From assembly GCA_963773655.1 (NCBI GenBank), contig CAVZBX010000001.1, positions 434,001 to 498,000 on the forward strand: DNA of 64,000 nucleotides, in the 5' to 3' direction. The notes beneath the pieces were generated by a model, which saw only the letters and a list, made by a program, of their open reading frames with translations, searched no databases and was not told the origin of the DNA. Positions 1-9,853 of the stretch are shown here, in pieces. The position numbers were made by a program, and so were the translations under genes. Every line of letters begins with the position of its first letter. Positions within the stretch are counted from its first letter, which is position 1. This DNA is from DASSQJ01 sp963773655. GTDB lineage: Bacteria; Actinomycetota; Actinomycetes; Actinomycetales; Dermatophilaceae.

Positions 1-164
1 CACCCTGCTGCTGCTCAGCGTGGGTTCCGACGTGCGCTGGGCTGAACGATCGTGCGCTGAGCCGGAACCGGGGACAGTTCCGGACCGGCGCGCGACCGGA
101 GAACCCGGTCGGCGGCGGAACCTGCCGGAGGACCGGGGCGGGAAGGGAGCGGGCCGGCCCGGTC

Positions 165-1074
165 TCAGCGGCCCTTGGGGTGCCAGACGGTCTTGGTCTC
201 GAGGAAGGCGGTGAGCCGGGTGAGGTCGGGGGTCGCCTCGAAGTCGGGCTCGACGGCCTCGGCCGCGGCGCCCCCCGGACGCAGCACCCGCTTGAGGTTG
301 TCGGCGGCCGCCTCCTCCAACGCGGCCCAGTCGACCCCCTCGGCCCCGGCGGCGCCGGTGAGGTCGATGGCGTTGACGTCGCGGTGCGACGCCAGCCACG
401 GGGCCACCTCGGCCGTGCGGCCGGTGACGACGTTGACGACACCCGCGGGCACGTCGGAGGTGGCGAGGCACTCGGCGAGGTCGATGGCGGGCAGCGGTCG
501 GAGCTCGCTGGCGAGCACCACGCAGGTGTTGCCCGAGACGATGACCGGCGCCACCACCGAGACCAGCCCGAGCAGGCTCGACCCCTGCGGTGCCAGCACC
601 GCCACGACCCCGGTGGGCTCCGGCGCGGAGATGTCGAAGTACGGGCCGGCGACCGGGTTGAGCCCGCCGAGCACCTGGGTGTACTTGTCGGACCAGCCGG
701 CGTACCAGACCCACCGGTCGATCGCCGCGGACACCACGGCCTCGGCGCGGGCCGCGGTGAGGCCCTCGCCGTCGCGGACGTCCTGGACGAGCTGCGCGCG
801 GCGGCCCTCCATCACCTCGGCGACGCGGTAGAGCACCTGGCCCCGGTTGTACGCCGTGGCACCGGCCCACCCGGGCTGCGCCTTGCGCGCGGCGACGACG
901 GCGTCGCGGGCGTCCTTGCGCGAGCCCTGCGCCGCGTTCGCGAGGAACCGTGACGTGGTTCGCCGGCCGGTCGGGAGCGGCGTGCACCTCGTAGGAGCGC
1001 CCGCTCTCGCTGCGCGGGAACTTGCCCCCGATGTAGAGCTTGTACGTCTTGCGGACGTCGACCCGCGCGCTCAC
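165..1074 (-). CDS. Non-catalytic aldehyde dehydrogenase-like protein (ALDH16 C-terminal-domain type; one apparent frameshift)
   Basis: About 300 residues, far shorter than a normal ALDH (about 480). It keeps the ALDH NAD-binding-like region (YIGGKFPRSESGRSYEV near the N-terminus, APQGSSLLGLVSVVAPV, VNVVTGRTAEV) but ends shortly after DNLKRVL, with no catalytic Cys or LELGG Glu. This matches my recollection of the non-catalytic C-terminal domain of ALDH16. The GTG start overlaps the upstream ALDH stop (GTGA), so the two are probably translationally coupled. The reading frame must change between about 945 and 990: the N-terminal part reads in one frame and FLANAAQGSRKDARDAV onward in another. 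A partner subunit of the neighbouring ALDH is inferred. Confidence 0.8.
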
Positions 1075-2519
1075 TCGCCTGCTCCCGTCTTCACGTACGC
1101 CTCGAGCCCGTGCCGGCCGCCCTCGCGGCCGTAGCCGGACTCCTTGTACCCGCCGAACGGGCTCGTCGGGTCGAACTTGTTGAACGTGTTGGCCCAGACG
1201 ACCCCGGCCCGCAGCTGGTCGGCCATCCAGAGGATCCGGCTGCCCTTCTCGGTCCAGATGCCCGCCGAGAGGCCGTACGGCGTGTTGTTCGCCTTCGCCA
1301 CCGCCTCGCCGGGGGTGCGGAAGGTGAGCACGGACACCACCGGCCCGAAGATCTCCTCCTGGGCGATCCGGTGGCTCTGGCTGACGTTGCTGAAGACGGT
1401 GGGGCGGAACCAGAAACCGGTGGCGGGGAGGTCGCAGCCGGAGTCCCACCGCTCGGCGCCCTCGGCCTCGCCGACCTTGACCATCGCCTCGATCCGCTCG
1501 AGCTGGGTGCGGCTGTTGATGGCCCCGACGTCGGTGTTCTTGTCCATCGGGTCACCGACGCGCAGGGTCGCGAGGCGCCGCTTGAGCCGGTGGTCGAGCT
1601 CCTCGGCGATGTTCTCCTGGACGAGGATGCGGCTGCCCGCGCAGCACACGTGGCCCTGGTTGAAGAAGATGCCGTCGACGATCCCCTCGACCGCCTGGTC
1701 GATCGGGGCGTCGTCGAAGACGATGTTCGCCGCCTTGCCGCCGAGCTCGAGGGTGGCCTTCTTCCGGGTGCCGGCGATCGAACGGGCGATCATCTTGCCG
1801 ACGGCGGTGGAGCCGGTGAAGGCGAGCTTGTCGATGCCCGGGTGGTCGACGATGGCCTGCCCGGTCGCGCCGGCGCCGGTGACGATGTTGACGACGCCGG
1901 GCGGCAGGTCGGCCTGCTGGCACACCTCCGCGAAGAGCAGCGCCGTGAGCGGCGTGGTCTCGGCGGGCTTGAGCACCACCGTGTTGCCGCACGCCAGCGC
2001 GGGCGCGACCTTCCACGCGAGCATGAGCAGCGGGAAGTTCCACGGGATCACCTGGCCGACCACCCCGAGCGGCCGGGGGTTCTCGCCGAGCGACGCGTAC
2101 CCGAGCTTGTCGGCCCAGCCCGCGTGGTAGAAGAAGTGCGCCGCGACGAGCGGGACGTCGACGTCACGGCTCTCGCGGATCGGCTTGCCGTTGTCGAGCG
2201 TCTCCAGGACGGCGAACTCCCGGGCCCGCTCCTGCAGGATCCGGGCGATCCGGTAGAGGTACTTGCCCCGGTCGGCACCGCTCATCCGGGACCACACCCG
2301 GGTGTAGGCGGTCCGGGCGGCCCGCACGGCGGCGTCGACGTCGGCCTCGGTGGCCTCGGCCACCTCGGCGAGCACCTCCTCGGTGGCGGGGTTGACGGTC
2401 TTGAAGGGCGTGCCGCCCTCGGACTCGACGAACTCGCCGCCGACGAACAGGCCGTAGCTGTTCGCGATGTCGACGACCGAGCGGGACTCGGGGGCGGGGG
2501 CGTACTCGAAGCTGGGCAT
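1071..2519 (-). CDS. NAD(P)-dependent aldehyde dehydrogenase (catalytic ALDH16-like half)
   Basis: A 482-residue full-length ALDH. It has the general-base Glu in LELGGK (about residue 258) and the nucleophilic Cys in NQGHVCCAGSR (about 292), plus the NPATEEVLAEV and PWNFPLLML signatures. It should oxidise an aldehyde to the acid with NAD(P)+. Downstream of deoC, the likely substrate is acetaldehyde from 2-deoxyribose-5-phosphate cleavage; that is context inference. The ATG start (MPSFEYAP) is chosen because longer readings upstream are deoC read in another frame. The stop overlaps the start of the non-catalytic ALDH-like gene by 4 nt, and deoC ends 29 nt upstream. Unlike most neighbours, this gene has no frameshift. 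Confidence 0.92.
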   Translation of the reverse strand: MPSFEYAPAPESRSVVDIANSYGLFVGGEFVESEGGTPFKTVNPATEEVLAEVAEATEADVDAAVRAARTAYTRVWSRMSGADRGKYLYRIARILQERAREFAVLETLDNGKPIRESRDVDVPLVAAHFFYHAGWADKLGYASLGENPRPLGVVGQVIPWNFPLLMLAWKVAPALACGNTVVLKPAETTPLTALLFAEVCQQADLPPGVVNIVTGAGATGQAIVDHPGIDKLAFTGSTAVGKMIARSIAGTRKKATLELGGKAANIVFDDAPIDQAVEGIVDGIFFNQGHVCCAGSRILVQENIAEELDHRLKRRLATLRVGDPMDKNTDVGAINSRTQLERIEAMVKVGEAEGAERWDSGCDLPATGFWFRPTVFSNVSQSHRIAQEEIFGPVVSVLTFRTPGEAVAKANNTPYGLSAGIWTEKGSRILWMADQLRAGVVWANTFNKFDPTSPFGGYKESGYGREGGRHGLEAYVKTGAGE

Positions 2520-2548
2520 CGGTGTGGTCCTCGTTCTCGTCGTCGCCG

Positions 2549-3540
2549 TCAGTAGCCGCTGGGGGCGTCGTCGGCGACGTAGTCGCCACCGGAGTAGGCG
2601 CCGGTGGCCATCTTCTGCCGCTGGAGGATGAGGTCGTTGAGCAGGCTGGAGGCGCCGAAGCGGAACCAGTGGTTGTCGAGCCAGTCCCCGCCGGCGACCT
2701 CGTTGACGGTGACGAGGAACTTGATGGCGTCCTTGCTCGTGCGGATGCCGCCCGCCGGCTTGACCCCGACCTGCTCGCCGGTGAGCGTCGCGCCAGTCGC
2801 GGACCGCCTCGAGCATGACGAGGGTGACCGGCAGCGTGGCGGCCGGCGAGATCTTGCCGGTGGAGGTCTTGATGAAGTCGCCGCCGGCGAGCATCGAGAG
2901 CCACGAGGCGCGGCGGACGTTGTCGTAGGTGACGAGCTCGCCGGTCTCCATGATGACCTTGAGCCGGGCGTCGCCGCAGGCGGCCCTGGTCTCGGCGATC
3001 TCGTCGAAGACCGCCCGGTAGTCGCCGGACGAGGAAGGCGCCCCGGTCGATGACCATGTCGATCTCGTCGGCCCCGTTCGCCACGGCGTCACGGGTGTCG
3101 GCGAGCTTGACGGCCCGGCTCGCGCGCCCGCTCGGGAAGGCGGTGGCGACCGCGGCGACCTTCACCGCGTGCTCGCCGAGCACCTCCTTGGCGTACGGGA
3201 CCATGTCGCCGTAGACGCAGACCGCGGCGGGGCGGGGGGTGGTGGGGTCGCTGGGGTCGGGGACCAGGGCCCTGGCGGCGAGGCCGCGGACCTTCCCGGG
3301 GGTGTCGGCGCCCTCGAGGGTGGTGAGGTCGATCATCGAGATCGCGGTGTCGATGGCCCAGGCCTTGCTCGAGGTCTTGATCGAGCGGGTGGAGAGCGCG
3401 GCGGCCCGCGCCTCGCACCCGACCTGGTCGACTCCCGGGAGACCGTGCAGCCATCCGGCGAGGGCGGTGTTGGTGAGGCGCGAGACGCCGAGGATGTCCC
3501 GGGCGCGCGCCGTCACGTCGACGTCGGTGGCGGTGCTCAC
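2549..3540 (-). CDS. deoC: Deoxyribose-phosphate aldolase (two apparent frameshifts)
   Basis: Class I aldolase cleaving 2-deoxyribose-5-phosphate to glyceraldehyde-3-phosphate and acetaldehyde. Recognisable blocks are TTLEGADTPGKV near the N-terminus, EIDMVIDRGAFL, FIKTSTGK (Schiff-base Lys) and VGVKPAGGIRT. The protein is split over three frames. One shift lies at about 3029-3033, between AFL and SGDYRAVFDEI; another at about 2783-2795, before TGEQVGVKPAGG. Total length of about 330 residues fits the actinobacterial family. The GTG start lies 7 nt after a TACACT -10 hexamer, implying a leaderless transcript that continues into the ALDH pair. All three frames contain conserved family sequence, so sequence error is more likely than decay. 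Confidence 0.88.
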
Positions 3541-3547
3541 CCGTGTG

Positions 3548-3553
3548 AGTGTA
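3548..3553 (-). promoter_or_regulatory. -10 hexamer of leaderless deoC promoter
   Basis: TACACT on the minus strand, 7 nt before the deoC GTG. This is the spacing expected when transcription starts at the first base of the start codon. Confidence 0.6.
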
Positions 3554-3756
3554 CGGCGGTGGGAGCCCGGCCTCCGCCCCCGGAACCGCACCCGGCGGAT
3601 GGCTCCGTGGAAGGGGCCGGTGCGCGCCCGTCGCCGCCCGCCCGGCCCGGACGGGGCTCGGGGCACCGGCCGAGCGGCCGGCCCGGCATCTGGCGGTTGC
3701 CACTTCGTCGGCCCGGTGGCGGGGCGGTGGCAGGGCCGCGAGCGGGTCGTGGCCTG

Positions 3757-4161
3757 TCAGCCCTGCTCGGCCGGCGCGTCGGTCCCGAGGTAGAGGCAGA
3801 AGGGGTGGCCGGCCGGGTCGAGCATCACCCGCACGGTGTCCTGCGGCTGGTACTCGGCCGGGACGGCCCCGACGGACACGGCGTGCGCCACCGCCTCGTC
3901 GAGGTCGTCCACCTCGACGTCGAGGTGCATCGACATCTGCTGCTCGCCGGGCTCCGACGGCCACACCGGCCGGCGGTAGTCGGGCTCGGCCTGGCAGGCG
4001 ATGTAGTAGCCGGCGTCCTCGCTCGGCGCCACCGAGGCGCCCCCGTCGTCGCCGGGGAAGACCTGCCAGCCGAGCAGCTCGCCGTAGAACTCGGCGAGCG
4101 CCATCGGGTCGGGCGCGTCGAGGGCGACCCCCCACCACCGGGTCCTGGTGCGCAACGGCAT
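3757..4161 (-). CDS. VOC superfamily (glyoxalase/bleomycin-resistance-like) protein
   Basis: A complete 134-residue protein with two beta-alpha-beta-beta-beta modules: ALDAPDPMALAEFYGELLGW at the N-terminus and HLDVEVDDLDEAVAHA, then VMLDPAGHPFCLYLG, in the second half. The HLDVEV His and the terminal FCLYLG segment resemble metal-ligand positions of vicinal-oxygen-chelate enzymes. The substrate cannot be read from sequence. A GGAGG-type Shine-Dalgarno sits upstream of the ATG, unlike the leaderless genes nearby, and a TACTCT -10-like hexamer lies further upstream. It lies between the phosphosugar mutase and deoC on the same strand. A role in nucleoside catabolism is possible but unsupported. 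Confidence 0.85.
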   Translation of the reverse strand: MPLRTRTRWWGVALDAPDPMALAEFYGELLGWQVFPGDDGGASVAPSEDAGYYIACQAEPDYRRPVWPSEPGEQQMSMHLDVEVDDLDEAVAHAVSVGAVPAEYQPQDTVRVMLDPAGHPFCLYLGTDAPAEQG

Positions 4162-4218
4162 CGCGGCCTCCGTCCTCGAGCTGCTCCCGTCGAGAGTAGA
4201 GAACAGGCCGGCTGCCCG

Positions 4219-5891
4219 TCAGAGCGCGGTGGCCGCCTCGAGGTCGGACCGCAGGTCGGCCAGCCTGCCGGCGGCGCGCTCCCGCGCCCCCCGCAGGTCG
4301 TCCTCGGCCACCGGCTCGACGACCTCGAGGTACACCTTGAGCTTCGGCTCGGTGCCGGACGGCCGGACGATGACGCGCGAGCCGTCGGCGAGGTACCAGC
4401 GCAGGCCCTCGGTGGGCGGGCAGCCCGCCGGCACCCGCGGCGAGGTCGTCGAGGCGCTCCACCGGCACCCCGGCGACCGTGTCGCGGGGCTCGTCCCGCA
4501 GCCGCGACATCAGGGTCCCGATGAGCGAGAGGTCGGAGACGCGCACCGAGAAGGCGTCGGTGGCGTGCACCCCGTGGGCGCGGGCGAGGTCGTCGAGCCG
4601 GTCGGGGAGGCCGCGGCCCTGCTCCTTCAGCGTGGCCGCGAGCTCGGCGACGAGGAGCGCGGCCGAGACCCCGTCCTTGTCGCGGACGTGCCCGGGGTCG
4701 ACGCAGTAGCCGAGCGCCTCCTCGTAGCCGTAGCGCAGGCCGTCGACGCGCCCGATCCACTTGAAGCCGGTGAGGGTCTCCTCGTGCGCGCACGCCGGCG
4801 GCCCGGCACATCGCCGCGAGCAGGCGCGAGGAGACGATCGAGTTGGCGAAGACGGCGCCGGGCGCGTCCCCGGCCCCGCGGTCGAGCAGGTGGGAGCCGA
4901 GCAGCGCGCCCACCTCGTCACCGCGCAGCATCCGCCACCCGCCGGGCCCCGGCACGGCGACGGCGCACCGGTCGGCGTCGGGGTCGTTGGCGACGACGAG
5001 GTCGGGCGAGGTCTGCTCGGCGAGCTCGAGCGCGGCGTCCATCGCGCCGGGCTCCTCCGGGTTCGGGAAGGAGACGGTGGGGAACATCGGGTCCGGCTCG
5101 GCCTGCGAGGCCACCGGCAGCGGAGCCGGGTAGCCGGCGGCGAGGAAGGCCCGCCGCACCGTCTCCGACCCGACGCCGTGCAGCGCGGTGTGGACGACGG
5201 TGACGTCGCGGGAGGTGCCGGGGTCGACGACGGTGACGACGTCGGCGACGTAGGCGTCGAGCACGTCGTCGCCGAGGGTCTCCCACCCGTCGTCGGCCAT
5301 CGGCACCGACGCCACCGACGGCACGCGGGCGATCTGCGCGGCGATCCGCCCGTCGGCCGGCGGGACGATCTGCGAGCCGTCGCCGAGGTAGACCTTGTAC
5401 CCGTTGTCCTCCGGCGGGTTGTGCGACGCGGTGACCATGACGCCGGCGTCGGCGCCGAGGTGGCGGATGGCGTAGGCCAGCACCGGCGTGGGCATCGGGT
5501 GCGGGAGCACGGCCGCCCGGCCGCCCATCCCCGTGACGACCGCACAGGTGTCGTGCGCGAAGACGTCCGAGTTGGTGCGGGCGTCGAACCCGACGACGAC
5601 GAACGGCTCCGGGTCGAGGGTCTGCAGGTGGGCGGTGAGCCCGGCGGCCGCGCGGATGACGACCGCCCGGTTCATCCGGTTGGGTCCGCCGCCGAGCCGT
5701 CCGCGCAGGCCGGCCGTCCCGAACTCGAGCATCCCGGACATGGCGTCGGCGAGCTCCTCGGCGGCGGCTTCGTCGCCCGCCTCGGCGCGGTCGGCGAGCC
5801 CGGCGAGCTCGGCCCGGGTGGTCGGGTCCGGGTCGTCGGCAGCCCAGGCGCGGGCGGCGGCGAGCAGGTCGGTGGTGGCCTCGGTGCCCAT
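4219..5891 (-). CDS. pmmB: Alpha-D-phosphohexomutase family protein (phosphomannomutase/phosphopentomutase-like; two apparent frameshifts)
   Basis: Moves phosphate between carbons of a sugar phosphate. Beside PNP, ribose-1-P or deoxyribose-1-P to the 5-phosphate is the natural inferred reaction. The phosphoserine loop VTASHNPPEDNGYK (Ser about 156), Mg loop NDPDADRCAVAV, sugar loop GFKWIG and phosphate loop VRPSGTEPKLKVY are all present. Two indels split it: about 4787-4795, before HEETLTGFKWIG, and about 4417-4421, where one extra C restores LPPTEGLRW if removed. Total length of about 555 residues suits the family. It starts at ATG 5891, only 10 nt after PNP, so the two form an operon. The M. 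tuberculosis counterpart is pmmB (Rv3308), next to deoD. Confidence 0.88.
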
Positions 5892-5901
5892 CGTCGACCC
5901 C

Positions 5902-6742
5902 TCAGATGCGCTCGACGACGGCGGCGAGGAGGCTGCCGCACCGCTCCGCGGCGGCCCGGCCGGCCTCGATGACCTCCCCGTGCGAGAGGGGGTCGGGCGA
6001 GATGCCGGCGGCGGCGTTGGTGACCAGGGAGATGCCGAGCACCTCGAGCCCGGCCTGGCGGGCCGCGATCGCCTCGAGCGCGGTGGACATCCCCACGAGG
6101 TCGCCTCCCAGCACCTTGGCCATCCGCACCTCGGCCGGCGTCTCGTAGTGCGGACCGCGGAAGCACACGTAGACCCCCTCGTCGAGACCCGGGTCGACCT
6201 CCCGCGCCACCGCCCGCAGCCGCGGCGAGTAGACGTCGGTGAGGTCGACGAAGAACGCCCCCTCGATCGGCGAGGTCGCGGTGAGGTTGATGTGGTCCGA
6301 GATGAGCACGGGCGTGCCGGGCGCCCACTCCTCGCGCAGGCCGCCGCAGCCGTTGGTGAGCACGACCGTCGAGCAGCCCGCCGCGGCGGCGGTGCGGATG
6401 CCGTGGACCACCGGGCGCACGCCCCGGCCCTCGTAGTAGTGGGTGCGGGTGCCGTACACCAGGGCCCGCCGGCCGGTGTCGCCGATGGCCACCGAGCGCA
6501 TCGTGCCCGAGTGGCCGGCGACCGCGGCCTTGGCGAACCCGGGGACGTCGGTGTTGTCGATCTCGGCGAGGGTCTCGCCGATGAGGTCGCCGGCCTGCCC
6601 CCAGCCGGAGCCGAGGACCAGGGCGACGTCGTGGCGGTCGACGCCGGTCCGGTCGCGGATGACCGTCGGCCGCGGCCCTGGCGACGTCGAAGGGGTCGGT
6701 GCCCGGGTCGGAGAGGTCGTGGGCGGCGGCGGTGTCGGTCAC
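5902..6742 (-). CDS. deoD: Purine-nucleoside phosphorylase, trimeric type (one apparent frameshift)
   Basis: Phosphorolysis of purine (deoxy)nucleosides to the base and (deoxy)ribose-1-phosphate in the cytoplasm. Family marks include VALVLGSGWGQAGD, the substrate loop VAGHSGTMRSV, THYYEGRGVRPVVHGIR, FRGPHYETPAE and VTNAAAGI near the C-terminus. The N-terminus (MTDTAAAHDLSDPGTDPFDV) is in a different frame from VIRDRTGVDRHDV onward; the shift is at about 6664-6676. The GTG start lies 7 nt after TAGGCT, a leaderless arrangement. It heads a PNP-mutase unit that supplies pentose phosphates to DeoC. Confidence 0.9.
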
Positions 6743-6749
6743 GGCGGGC

Positions 6750-6755
6750 AGCCTA
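6750..6755 (-). promoter_or_regulatory. -10 hexamer of leaderless PNP promoter
   Basis: TAGGCT on the minus strand, 7 nt before the PNP GTG start. Confidence 0.6.
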
Positions 6756-6796
6756 GCGGCGAGGCGCGCGCGGTCAGGGGCGCGGGGCTCGCCGGC

Positions 6797-7798
6797 TCAC
6801 CACCGGTTGTGGACGTCCTCGCCCCAGCCGGCGAGGTCCTCGACGTCGAGGAGGTGCCCGCCCAGGCGGACGGTACCGGACCAGTGGCCGAAGCACTGGT
6901 CGGTGCTCGAGGCCACGACGCCCAGCCGGGTCCGGGCGACCCGGTCGTGGAACGGGGTGAGCACGAGGTCGAGCCCACCCCCCGGTGACGCGCCACGGGG
7001 CGAGGAGGTCGGACCGGTCGTACTGCCAGCGCAGCTCGTCGTGCACCTTGTGCACGCGCCCGTCGACCACCACCGCGTTCTCGGTGGAGCCGGTGCCGAC
7101 GGTCCAGCGCCCCCCGAGCTGCAGCCCGACGACGTGGCCGCCGGTGACGCCGGCCCCGGCGCCCCAGTTCCACCGCACGTCGTAGGGCCAGCGACCCCGG
7201 CCGTGGTCGAGGGTGCCCCACGAGGAGCCGGCCGGCACCTCGTGGGTGACGCCGTCGACCGTCACCGAGCCCTCGGCGGGCCGGGCGACGTCCTTGACCG
7301 TGTACTGGAAGCGGCGGCGGCTCCACGGGACGACGACGGCGAGGCACTCGTGCCCGGCGGGGCGGCGGACGAGCACGTCGAAGGAGGCGTCGGGGGTGCT
7401 GCGCCCGCAGATGGCTCCCCTCGGGGGCCTCCTCGACGTCGACGGCCAGCCCGCGCGCCCGTGCGCGGACCGGGCCGTCACCGAGGGACGCCGGGAGGGT
7501 GACGCCACGTGCCGGCAGGGCCGTGACCGCCCGCCCGGCCGCGCGCAGGCTGGACCGGTCGAGGACCCACACCTCGTGCACGGCGGCGTAGTCGAGCGAG
7601 GACACGGTGAGGGCCAGCACGTGCGTCGGCGTCATGACGTTCCAGTACTCCCACCGCTTGTTGCGGCCCCAGGAGCGCCGGCCGTCGATGCCGCAGGTGT
7701 CGACGAGCGGCCGGCGGGCCCAGCCCACGGCGTCCGGGGCCAGCCGGTTGTCGGACCCGACGAGCGCCACCCGCTCGGTGAGCTCTGCGTTCGGCCAC
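6797..7798 (-). CDS. DUF2804 family protein (several apparent frameshifts)
   Basis: Resembles the DUF2804 family of unknown function: N-terminal LVGSDNRLAPDAVGWARRPL, then WGRNKRWEYWNVMTPTHVLAL, a central RRRFQYTVKDV segment and C-terminal DVEDLAGWGEDVHNRW. The frame changes at about 7398-7406 and about 6976-6986. A third indel near 7785-7790 is suggested because GTG 7798, preceded by GGAGG, reads MAER and one base later rejoins ELTERVALVGSD, the usual family N-terminus. If that indel is real in the genome, the fallback start is GTG 7770. Length of about 333 residues fits the family. It is divergent from lpdA. No function is assigned. Confidence 0.75.
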
Positions 7799-7881
7799 CG
7801 GACCTCCTCTTCGTCGCCGGCCCTCTGGGTCGGGGGAGCGTAGCGGCGCCGGTCGCCCGGGCCCGGTGCGGCCCCGGGTGG

Positions 7882-7887
7882 TTGGAT
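7882..7887 (+). promoter_or_regulatory. -10 hexamer of leaderless lpdA promoter
   Basis: TTGGAT, 7 nt before GTG 7895. It argues against the ATG at 7886, which overlaps this hexamer. Confidence 0.45.
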
Positions 7888-7894
7888 GGGGCGC

Positions 7895-9299
7895 GTGAAC
7901 GCGCGGTCGAGCAGGGTGGTGGTCCTCGGGGGCGGGCCCGGTGGGTACGAGGCGGCCCTGGTCGCCGCTCACCTCGGCGCCGACGTCACCGTCGTCGAGC
8001 GCAGCGGCATCGGCGGCGCCGCGGTGCTCACCGACTGCGTGCCGAGCAAGGCGCTCATCGCCACCGCCGACTACCTCGGCGAGTTCACCACCGCGACCGA
8101 CCTCGGGGTGCGCCTCGAGGACGCCGATGCCCACCAGGTGGCCGGCGCCCACGCCGACCTCGCCGAGGTCAACCGCCGGGTGCTCGAGCTGGCGGGAGCC
8201 CAGAGCGACGACGTGCTCGTCCGGCTCGGCGAGGTCGGGGTGGCCGTCGTCCTGGGGTCGGCCTCGCTCACCTCGCCGACCACGGTCGCCGTCCGCAGCC
8301 GACAGCGGGACCGACGAGCTCGAGGCCGACGTCGTGCTCGTCGCCACCGGCGCGACGCCCCGGGTCATGGACACCGCCCTGCCCGACGGGGAGCGGATCC
8401 TCACCTGGCAGCAGGTGTACGACCTCGACGCGCTGCCGGAGCGGCTCGTCGTCGTCGGCTCGGGCGTCACCGGCGCCGAGCTGGCCCAGGCCTACCTCGG
8501 GCTGGGCTCGCAGGTCGTGCTCGTCTCCTCCCGCGACCACGTCCTGCCCGGCGAGGACCCCGACGCCGCCCAGCTCATCGAGGACGTCTTCCGCCGCCGC
8601 GGGATGGAGGTGCTCTCGCGCTCCCGGATGGAGGCGGTGGAGCGCACGGCCGACGGGGTGCTCGTGCGGCTCACCGACGGCCGCGAGGTCACCGGCAGCC
8701 ACGCGCTGCTCGCCGTCGGGTCGGTGCCGCAGACCCGTGGCATCGGGCTCGAGGAGGTCGGCGTCGACCTCACCCCCTCCGGGCACGTCGAGGTCGACCG
8801 GGTGTCGCGCACCTCCGTGCGGGGCGTCTACGCGGCCGGCGACTGCACCGGCGTGCTGCCGCTGGCGTCGGTGGCGGCCATGCAGGGGCGGATCGCGATG
8901 CAGCACGCGCTCGGCGACGCGGTGGCGCCGCTCAACCTCGGCGTGGTGTCGGCGACCGTCTTCACCGACCCCGAGATCGCCACCGTCGGGGTCTCCCAGC
9001 GCGACGTCGAGGAGGAGCGCGTCGACGCCGACGTCGTCACCCTGCCGCTGTCGCGCAACCCGCGCGCGAAGATGCTCGGCATCACCGACGGGTTCGTCAA
9101 GCTGTTCGCCCAGCAGGGCAGCGGGGCGGTCATCGGGGGCGTCGTCGTCGCCCCCCGGGCCTCGGAGCTCGTCTTCCCCGTGACCCTCGCCGTGCAGCAC
9201 CGGCTCAACGTCGACCAGGTGGCGTCGACGTTCACGGTCTACCCGTCGCTGTCCGGCTCGATCGCCGAGGCCGCCCGCCGCCTCCACGCCACCGACTGA
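7895..9299 (+). CDS. lpdA: NAD(P)H:quinone oxidoreductase of the lipoamide dehydrogenase-like family (one apparent frameshift)
   Basis: Flavoprotein disulfide reductase fold. The FAD GGGPGGYEAALVAA motif is at the N-terminus, GSGVTGAELAQAYLGLG is the NAD(P) site, GVYAAGDCTG is the second FAD contact, and a C-terminal dimerisation domain follows. The usual redox CxxxxC is not intact: AVLTDCVPSK holds a single Cys. M. tuberculosis LpdA (Rv3303c) also lacks the disulfide and reduces quinones rather than lipoamide. The frame changes at about 8297-8303, between TTVAV and DSGTDELEADV; about 468 residues in all. The gene also belongs to the PNP/pmmB neighbourhood in mycobacteria, supporting the assignment. 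Confidence 0.87.
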
Positions 9300-9398
9300 C
9301 GCGCCTCGGAGTTGGCCGGTCACCGGACCCCCGCAGGGAACCCGGGCAGGGCAGGATGGGTTGACCAAGGGTCCAGCCCGTCACAGGAGGAGCATTCC

Positions 9399-9791
9399 GT
9401 GAAGAAGCTTCGTGCAGCCGCGATGATCGCCGTGGCGACCACCGCGGTCACCAAGGCCAAGGACTACGCCCGAGAGCACCCTGACCAGGCGGGCCAGGCT
9501 CGACAAGGTCGAGGGGTTCATCCGTTGCAAGGCCCAGCCCAAGCACACCGCCTACATCGACAAAGGGCTCCAGGGCTGCGCCAGGGGCTCGGGCTACCCG
9601 CCCGCAGCGCGGCGGGAACCGGGTGGGACGACCAGGACCCAGACCCCGACACCTCCGAGCAGTGGCCTGCGCACCGCCCGTCCGATCCGCTCGCGCCGAA
9701 CCCGGCGCCGGGCACCAGCGACGACCCGCAGCCGCGGCACCACGTCGACGACCCCGGCCCGATGACCCCGGGGGAGTACTCGCGCCGCTGA
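9399..9791 (+). CDS. Small Rv0909-like (putative antitoxin family) protein with disordered tail; indel-damaged
   Basis: Starts at GTG 9399 with AGGAGG 8 nt upstream. The N-terminus reads MKKLRAAAMIAVATTAVTKAKDYAREHPDQ. The core LDKVEGFIRCKAQPKHTAYIDK lies in the next frame, and LRQGLGLP to the end returns to the first frame. At least two compensating indels (about 9490-9500 and about 9565-9585) are therefore needed. The core resembles small actinobacterial proteins annotated as Rv0909-family antitoxins; that name is weak functional evidence, and no toxin gene is adjacent. The tail is rich in Asp, Pro and Ser and ends MTPGEYSRR. Roughly 130 residues. Confidence 0.5.
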   Translation: MKKLRAAAMIAVATTAVTKAKDYAREHPDQAGQARQGRGVHPLQGPAQAHRLHRQRAPGLRQGLGLPARSAAGTGWDDQDPDPDTSEQWPAHRPSDPLAPNPAPGTSDDPQPRHHVDDPGPMTPGEYSRR

Positions 9792-9853
9792 CGGGATACC
9801 GCGCTCTCACCGGGACGCCACTCTGGGTGCGGCGGCAGGGCCCAGGAGACACC

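Noticed and set aside
20..214. 64-codon plus-strand frame at the left edge
   Set aside because: Overlaps the 3' end of the ALDH16-like gene, has Arg/Gly/Pro-rich composition, and shows no ribosome site or recognisable family.
1071..3092. A 673-codon frame joining deoC sequence to ALDH as a fusion protein
   Set aside because: The first 191 codons are partly deoC in its indel-shifted frame and partly out-of-frame sequence. The ALDH has its own ATG at 2519 and deoC has its own stop at 2549.
165..9791. Calling the frameshifted genes pseudogenes
   Set aside because: Conserved motifs persist on both sides of every break, many breaks are single bases in homopolymers, and they cluster across unrelated genes.
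9399..9791. Toxin-antitoxin locus
   Set aside because: Only a weak Rv0909-like similarity is visible; no toxin-like gene is adjacent and the gene is damaged by indels.
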